The position numbers and the translations under genes were made by a program. Under the pieces are notes generated by a model, which saw only the letters and a list, made by a program, of their open reading frames with translations, made no database searches and was not told where the DNA came from. Of a stretch of 5,984 nucleotides of DNA, positions 5,671 to 5,984 are shown piece by piece (the first letter of the stretch is position 1; the number at the start of each line of letters is the position of its first letter). This stretch comes from Thermoplasmatota archaeon. Its GTDB lineage: Archaea > Thermoplasmatota > E2 > DHVEG-1. The stretch spans positions 1-5,984 of the forward strand of contig JAFGFQ010000038.1 in NCBI GenBank assembly GCA_016930995.1. The letters run 5' to 3'.

Positions 5671-5984
5671 TTACTTCTTTGGTTTTCGATATGTTCTCCC
5701 CGCCCATTCAATCTTTTGTGTGAGTGCTGATGCAAACGCATTTTGGGCAAGCAAAAGGAACACCAACGGAGTGAAAAGGGCATATCCGATCTTTGATGGA
5801 TACCGGTCTTTTGGATACGCCATTGTTTTTGGAAGGATGGCGATCCCTAGCCATCCGTAGATGATCTCGAAGAGGATAAGGGAGCTTAATAACAGGCCAG
5901 GAAGGTAGTACCCAAAAGCAAGGAGGAGTAGACCGGTTGCTATGATGACTTGTGCACCGATGAAACCGAAAAACGATCCAAGCC
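5671..5984 (-). CDS. C-terminal part of a membrane protein resembling a family 2 glycosyltransferase, truncated by the window edge
   Basis: The - strand is open from the window end to a TAA at 5671-5673 and encodes 103 residues; the start is beyond base 5984. The fragment is strongly hydrophobic, with about three probable membrane segments: FFGFIGAQVIIATGLLLLAF (about 4-23), a stretch around LLLSSLILFEIIYGWLGIAI (31-50), and GYALFTPLVFLLLAQNAFA (67-85). A basic loop, PKDRYPSK, lies between the second and third. It closes with KIEWAGRTYRKPKK. A 'W-x-GR-x-Y' just after the last membrane segment is typical of membrane-bound family 2 glycosyltransferases (ceramide glucosyltransferase or hopanoid types), which suggests such an enzyme with its catalytic domain outside the window. 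The catalytic motifs cannot be seen, so the function is inferred. The reading frame is supported by its length, hydrophobic pattern, T8 run and agreement with the direction of its neighbours. Confidence 0.6.
   Translation of the reverse strand, partial: LGSFFGFIGAQVIIATGLLLLAFGYYLPGLLLSSLILFEIIYGWLGIAILPKTMAYPKDRYPSKIGYALFTPLVFLLLAQNAFASALTQKIEWAGRTYRKPKK

Noticed and set aside
5627..5860. 77-codon open frame on the + strand beginning MSMSKGG
   Set aside because: It overlaps the glycosyltransferase-like frame on the - strand, which has coherent membrane segments and a recognisable C-terminal motif. The + frame has no Shine-Dalgarno of note and no known pattern.

Overview
This 5,984-base window carries the 3' part of a sulfate-activation operon on the + strand (cysD end, cysN, cysC). 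It converges on four genes on the - strand: a GNAT acetyltransferase, a large secreted repeat protein, a nucleoside 2-deoxyribosyltransferase/DNPH1-like enzyme, and the C-terminal end of a membrane protein resembling a family 2 glycosyltransferase. I see no RNA genes, CRISPR array, insertion sequence or phage gene.

The organism is most likely an archaeon, perhaps in or near the Thermoplasmatota or methanogen-related Euryarchaeota. This is inference from three things. The secreted protein combines a 'DGGYIITGYT...WLIKTD' propeller with a PKD domain and a C-terminal Ig-like domain, an architecture I associate mainly with such archaea. AT-rich boxes resembling archaeal TATA elements lie 30-50 bases upstream of two - strand genes. 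T-runs follow several stop codons, as in archaeal intrinsic termination. Shine-Dalgarno sequences are also present (cysN, cysC, the propeller gene), so a bacterial origin is not excluded. No phylogenetic marker gene is in the window.

Layout: 1-510 is the cysD C-terminal part; 512-1816 cysN; 1821-2357 cysC. These are nearly contiguous (gaps of 1 and 4 bases) and form one operon whose start is off the left edge. Together they convert sulfate and ATP to APS (CysD+CysN, with GTP hydrolysis) and then to PAPS (CysC). A short convergent spacer (2358-2416) holds a hairpin flanked by T-rich tracts in both reading directions, probably a shared terminator. On the - strand follow the GNAT gene (2417-2875), the propeller/PKD/Ig protein (3006-4910), the DNPH1-like gene (5065-5574) and the glycosyltransferase-like fragment (5671-5984). 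The last three each appear to be separate units: T-tracts lie downstream of their stops and TATA-like boxes upstream of two starts.

The + strand genes form one clear pathway. The - strand genes share no obvious pathway with it. The presence of PAPS synthesis near an extracellular protein and a glycosyltransferase-like membrane protein is compatible with sulfation of surface glycans, but no sulfotransferase or PAPS reductase is visible, so the fate of PAPS is open. I found no convincing new multi-gene system. The most unusual item is the secreted protein with exactly seven tandem blade-like repeats.
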